Of a stretch of DNA of 41,866 bases, positions 39,356 through 41,866 are shown one piece after another. The DNA is from JBJMHZ01 sp045807125 (GTDB lineage: Bacteria > Actinomycetota > Actinomycetes > JAWWOL01): positions 1-41,866 of the forward strand of contig JBJMHZ010000044.1 in NCBI GenBank assembly GCA_045807125.1. Direction: 5' to 3'. The translations under genes were made by a program, and so were the position numbers. The first letter of the stretch is position 1; each line of letters opens with the position of its first letter. The notes under the pieces are model-generated. The model was given only the letters and a program-made list of their open reading frames with translations, was not told where the DNA came from and did no database searches.

Positions 39356-40738
39356 TCAGGCCGAGGCCCTTGCCGACAGCACGACCGAGTAGGGACTGGC
39401 GTCCTTGACGAACAGCCGCGTGGTCGTCCTTCCTTCACCGGTGAACGACGCGATGACGCGCCCGGCGAAGCCGGCCAGCCGCTGCGTGGCGAAGGCGCCG
39501 TTCGTCACCGGAACCGCGAAGCGGGTGAACCGTCCGACGGGCGAGCTGAGCACGACGACCCCCGACGACGCGTTGCGAACGACGCCGAAGAGACCGATGG
39601 TCGTGGGGGCCGGGTACCAAGCAGCCTGCCGAGCAGCGGTCGATCGGGCGAGGACGGTGCCGTCGGGCGTCGTCACCGACGCCACGAACCGCACCCGCCC
39701 GTGGTACGTGCAGCGCGAGCAGTTGGAGAACATGGCCGATCCGTCGTCGTAGGTGTCCGCCCAGTCGTGGAAGACCAGTTCTCCGTTCGCGCCGACGGCA
39801 TCCAAGGTCACCCTCGCGCCCGCTCGTGGCGTCTCCAGACCGGTCGACGAGCGACAGAAGAAGTAGACCGTGTAGCCGGTGACCTCATGCAAGAGTCGAC
39901 AGCCGGCCGGCGGTGCCGTGTCGAGGATGTGCTGGCGACGGACCCAGACCGGGAAGCGTCGGGCCTCCACCCAGTGCGCGATCGATCCGGCCATGGCCTC
40001 GAGCGTCGATGGCGCCAGCGCTCCGTCGGGATGCTGGAGCAGCAGCGCGTCGAACCGCGAGATGAAGCGTGGGTTGCGGAAGAGGATCTTCCCGAATGCG
40101 TAGCCGGCTTGGACGTAGCGACGGTATGCCCCGCCCACGGAGTTGCCGTTGTCGAAGATCGACCCGGTCCCGACTGCGATCTCGGGAACGTTCTCGTTCT
40201 CGTAGTACTGATCCCAGGTGCTCCTGTGGTGCAGATCCTGGTAGCCCTGCGCCAGCGGGATGCCCTCGGCTGCGAGGCGGTCCATCTCCACGACCTCGGC
40301 AGCCTGAGCAAGGCCCTCCTCCCATACCGAATCGGAGAGCATCCACCTGTCGTGCACGGCATGGTCGAGCTCGTGCATGAAGGCGGGCAGGGCGAGCTTC
40401 GTCAGTACGATGCGATGCCCGCTCACCGAGTACTCGCCCCCGGTCACGTACGCGTGCTGGCTGTTGAGGCCGGGGGCCTTGGACACCGTGACGGTCTCAT
40501 CCTGCCCTGGTGGTCCGACGACCTGCTCGAGCGCCGTCAGCTCGGGCGACGCGCTCGCGGTCCACTTCTTCAGGACAGCACGCTCGCTGTCGCTCCAACC
40601 CGAGCCGATCACCAGGGTCAGCTCACCAGCGGACGGGCTCGACGCCGGCACGACCTGAGCCGAAGCCACCGCCGGCGAGAACGGCACGCCCGCCGCAAGG
40701 ACGGAGACGGCGATGCCCGCGATCAACGTCTTCTTCAC
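39356..40738 (-). CDS. Secreted zinc metalloprotease-like protein (HExxH)
   Basis: 460 residues from GTG with GGAGG five bases upstream. The open frame runs further to 40948, but the signal peptide (VKKTLIAGIAVSVLAAG, cleavage near ASA) fixes this start. Residues 122-126 read HELDH, the zincin motif, followed by WEEGLAQAAE at 139-148, where Glu140 or Glu141 could be the third zinc ligand as in gluzincins. The C-terminal half (after ~270) is beta-rich, with carboxypeptidase-regulatory-like features (GARVTLDAVGANG, DDGSAMFSNCS). An extracellular peptidase is likely; family not assigned further. Confidence 0.82.
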   Translation of the reverse strand: MKKTLIAGIAVSVLAAGVPFSPAVASAQVVPASSPSAGELTLVIGSGWSDSERAVLKKWTASASPELTALEQVVGPPGQDETVTVSKAPGLNSQHAYVTGGEYSVSGHRIVLTKLALPAFMHELDHAVHDRWMLSDSVWEEGLAQAAEVVEMDRLAAEGIPLAQGYQDLHHRSTWDQYYENENVPEIAVGTGSIFDNGNSVGGAYRRYVQAGYAFGKILFRNPRFISRFDALLLQHPDGALAPSTLEAMAGSIAHWVEARRFPVWVRRQHILDTAPPAGCRLLHEVTGYTVYFFCRSSTGLETPRAGARVTLDAVGANGELVFHDWADTYDDGSAMFSNCSRCTYHGRVRFVASVTTPDGTVLARSTAARQAAWYPAPTTIGLFGVVRNASSGVVVLSSPVGRFTRFAVPVTNGAFATQRLAGFAGRVIASFTGEGRTTTRLFVKDASPYSVVLSARASA

Positions 40739-40960
40739 GAGAGCCTCCAGCTGCTGGGCACGGATAGCAGTCGAGCGCGCGTATCCGTTGGGAGTGCCGG
40801 CAAGGCTGAAAGGTTCGGCCGAGGGCTCATCGTCGTCAGTTTTCTGGCACTCTGTCGGCAATCGGCGCCACGGTCGCAGCGGTCGGTGAAGCTCCTCGAA
40901 CCTTTGGGCCCGCAGCCGGCTCTTCGGAAGCGGATCGTTCGGAGTCACCCTGGGGTGAGC

Positions 40961-41158
40961 ATGTCCGTCGTCGACGTAGCCGAGGTGAACGCCGTTGCGG
41001 CCGTGAGCGACGTCCGGTCAGTCGCCGAGGAGTTCACCGCGTTCTTCGACGCCTCACGCGGGAGGCGCGCCCAGTCGCCTGATCGGCCGCCGCATCGCGC
41101 GCACGAGCTCGAGCAGCGCCTGTGGCGAGCGAGTTGTCAGGCGCCGCTGTCGTCCTGA
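40961..41158 (+). CDS. Short ORF, possibly the N-terminal remnant of a sigma factor
   Basis: 65 codons from ATG with GGGGTGA upstream. The middle, VAEEFTAFFDASRGRR, resembles the opening of SigE-type extracytoplasmic sigma factors (FxxFFxAsrgRLxRxA), but the expected region 2 does not follow; instead the reading becomes Arg/Ser/Pro-rich and stops. A truncated gene at the edge of the rearranged segment fits. It could also be a chance ORF. Confidence 0.35.
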   Translation: MSVVDVAEVNAVAAVSDVRSVAEEFTAFFDASRGRRAQSPDRPPHRAHELEQRLWRASCQAPLSS

Positions 41159-41753
41159 CCAGCGCGTCTGAAGCTGCAGTCTCAGACCGCCGCGGAAACG
41201 ACGAGCACCGTGACCACTGCGGGTTCACGGTGCCCTCGATGCCTTGACACATCACAACGGTGGGCCTGGTGGGATTCGAACTCCCGTGCCGGCCGTCCCA
41301 GCGGGTGCCGAGCGGATCGCTCCGTCCCACTCCTGAGCGTCGATCGACCGTCTCAGGTGGCCTAACGTCCCGCTCCGTCCCACGCTCGCGATGCGGGTCC
41401 GTGACCAGTCCTGTGACCACCAGGCCCCGCGCTGAGGGTGGGCCGACAGCGCGCCTGACCCAGGGGTCAGCCTTCCGCTGCCGCGACTGCTGCGACATGG
41501 AGTAGAGGCAGGCTCTCGGGGGCGCCGGATGGCCGGCTGTGCAAGTGCCCGCTCGCAGCGAACCGCAGGTCAAGTATCGTGCCCAACCTACCGAGATCAA
41601 GAGGCTTCTGGAGCGTGATCTAACGTCAACAGAGGCGTCCACGGACGTGGTGTGCGATCGGCCCGTTGATCTGCGTGGCGTCGTGAGTTGAGACGGCCAC
41701 CGCGTGATCCTCAACGAGATCTGTCGAAGGAACTCGAGCGAGGAGACCACGCG
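41159..41753. other. Non-coding junction region before the IS element
   Basis: About 600 bases with no convincing gene on either strand; the open frames found are Arg/Ser/Thr-rich and without ribosome sites. Base composition is less GC-skewed at codon positions than in neighbours. Contains the tRNA fragment noted separately and the IS256 left flank; the exact left end of the element could not be set. Confidence 0.55.
41259..41280 (-). other. tRNA 3'-end fragment (possible attachment-site scar)
   Basis: On the minus strand TTCGAATCCCACCAGGCCCA has a T-loop, the 3' half of the T stem, a seven-base acceptor strand and a discriminator base. The bases before the T-loop (GGGAG) do not pair with the stem, and no anticodon or D arm precedes. 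So only the last ~20 bases of a tRNA are present, as left by integration into a tRNA gene. Confidence 0.55.
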
Positions 41754-41866
41754 ATGGCCGCACCGCCCAGTATCGACCTGTCCGGCTGGTTGTCCGAGCA
41801 GCTGGAGCAGGCGAGCCCTGACCTGTTGCGGGCGATGCTCGCCTCGTTCGTGGAGGCGTTGATGAG
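41754..41866 (+). mobile_element. IS256-family transposase, N-terminal part, cut by the window end
   Basis: ATG with GCGAGGAGA upstream. The visible codons read IDLSGWLSEQLEQASPDLLR then MLASFVEALM, the N-terminal pattern of actinobacterial IS256-family (mutator-type DDE) transposases. The catalytic part lies outside the window. The upstream ~140 bases probably include the left inverted repeat, but its partner is not visible. Confidence 0.85.

Noticed and set aside
41225..41335. A complete tRNA gene on the minus strand
   Set aside because: Only the T-loop, 3' T-stem strand and acceptor 3' strand are present; the 5' T-stem strand does not pair and no anticodon arm can be drawn.
41260..41505. 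An 81-codon plus-strand open frame
   Set aside because: Starts inside the tRNA fragment, no ribosome site, composition unlike protein-coding neighbours.
41034..41750. A 238-codon open frame on the minus strand that might be an integrase
   Set aside because: No tyrosine or serine recombinase motifs, Arg/Ser/Thr-rich throughout, and it crosses the tRNA fragment and another ORF.
1..41866. CRISPR arrays, rRNA genes and riboswitches
   Set aside because: No regularly spaced repeats with unique spacers, no rRNA-like stretches and no recognisable aptamer cores were seen on either strand.

Overview
The window reads as a chromosomal stretch of a high-GC actinobacterium. Almost every codon ends in G or C, GTG starts are common, and many genes overlap by the four-base ATGA or GTGA junction. 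Two landmarks support this placement: a DNA polymerase I with no recognisable proofreading residues, as in actinobacterial PolA, and an ANTAR response regulator of the PdtaR type in the same neighbourhood. Species cannot be named from sequence alone.

Layout. 1-3.6 kb: end of a polysaccharide flippase, a lipoprotein alpha/beta hydrolase and an aldehyde dehydrogenase. 3.9-5.7 kb: an XRE-TPR regulator convergent with a 41-residue secreted peptide gene, followed by two copies of a 48-bp repeat and what looks like the wreck of a second regulator-peptide unit. 5.9-15.4 kb: polA, a GNAT acetyltransferase, a complete branched-chain amino acid ABC transporter (livJ-H-M-G-F) and pdtaR. 15.4-16.2 kb: an SDR oxidoreductase. 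16.3-27.1 kb: five minus-strand genes joined by ATGA overlaps. In order of transcription they are a fused GT2/GtrA/HPr-kinase-like protein, a GT39-type membrane glycosyltransferase, a membrane-anchored phospholipase C-type phosphoesterase, a membrane protein with repeats and a GH99-like domain, and a secreted metallophosphatase with FN3 domains. 27.1-30.5 kb: a quiet upstream region with twin 14-bp repeats, small genes, a pirin, and a divergent yceI/marR pair around a palindromic operator. 31-35.1 kb: a cytochrome P450 between two MFS exporters. 35.3-39.3 kb: a 54-codon ORF, a sedolisin-fold protein that has lost its catalytic residues, an NCS1 permease and a small secreted protein. 39.4-41.9 kb: a secreted HExxH zincin, a short sigma-like fragment, a tRNA 3'-end fragment and the start of an IS256-family transposase. 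The right edge is therefore the margin of a mobile or rearranged region.

Two loci look most worth attention. The XRE-TPR/secreted-peptide pair has the form of an RRNPP-like peptide-signalling module, and its DNA repeats suggest an earlier tandem duplication and deletion. The five-gene operon has the parts needed to make a lipid-linked sugar, move it across the membrane, transfer it outside, and remodel a phosphate-containing or mannan-like surface glycan. Both functional readings are inference; the gene arrangement and motifs are seen directly.
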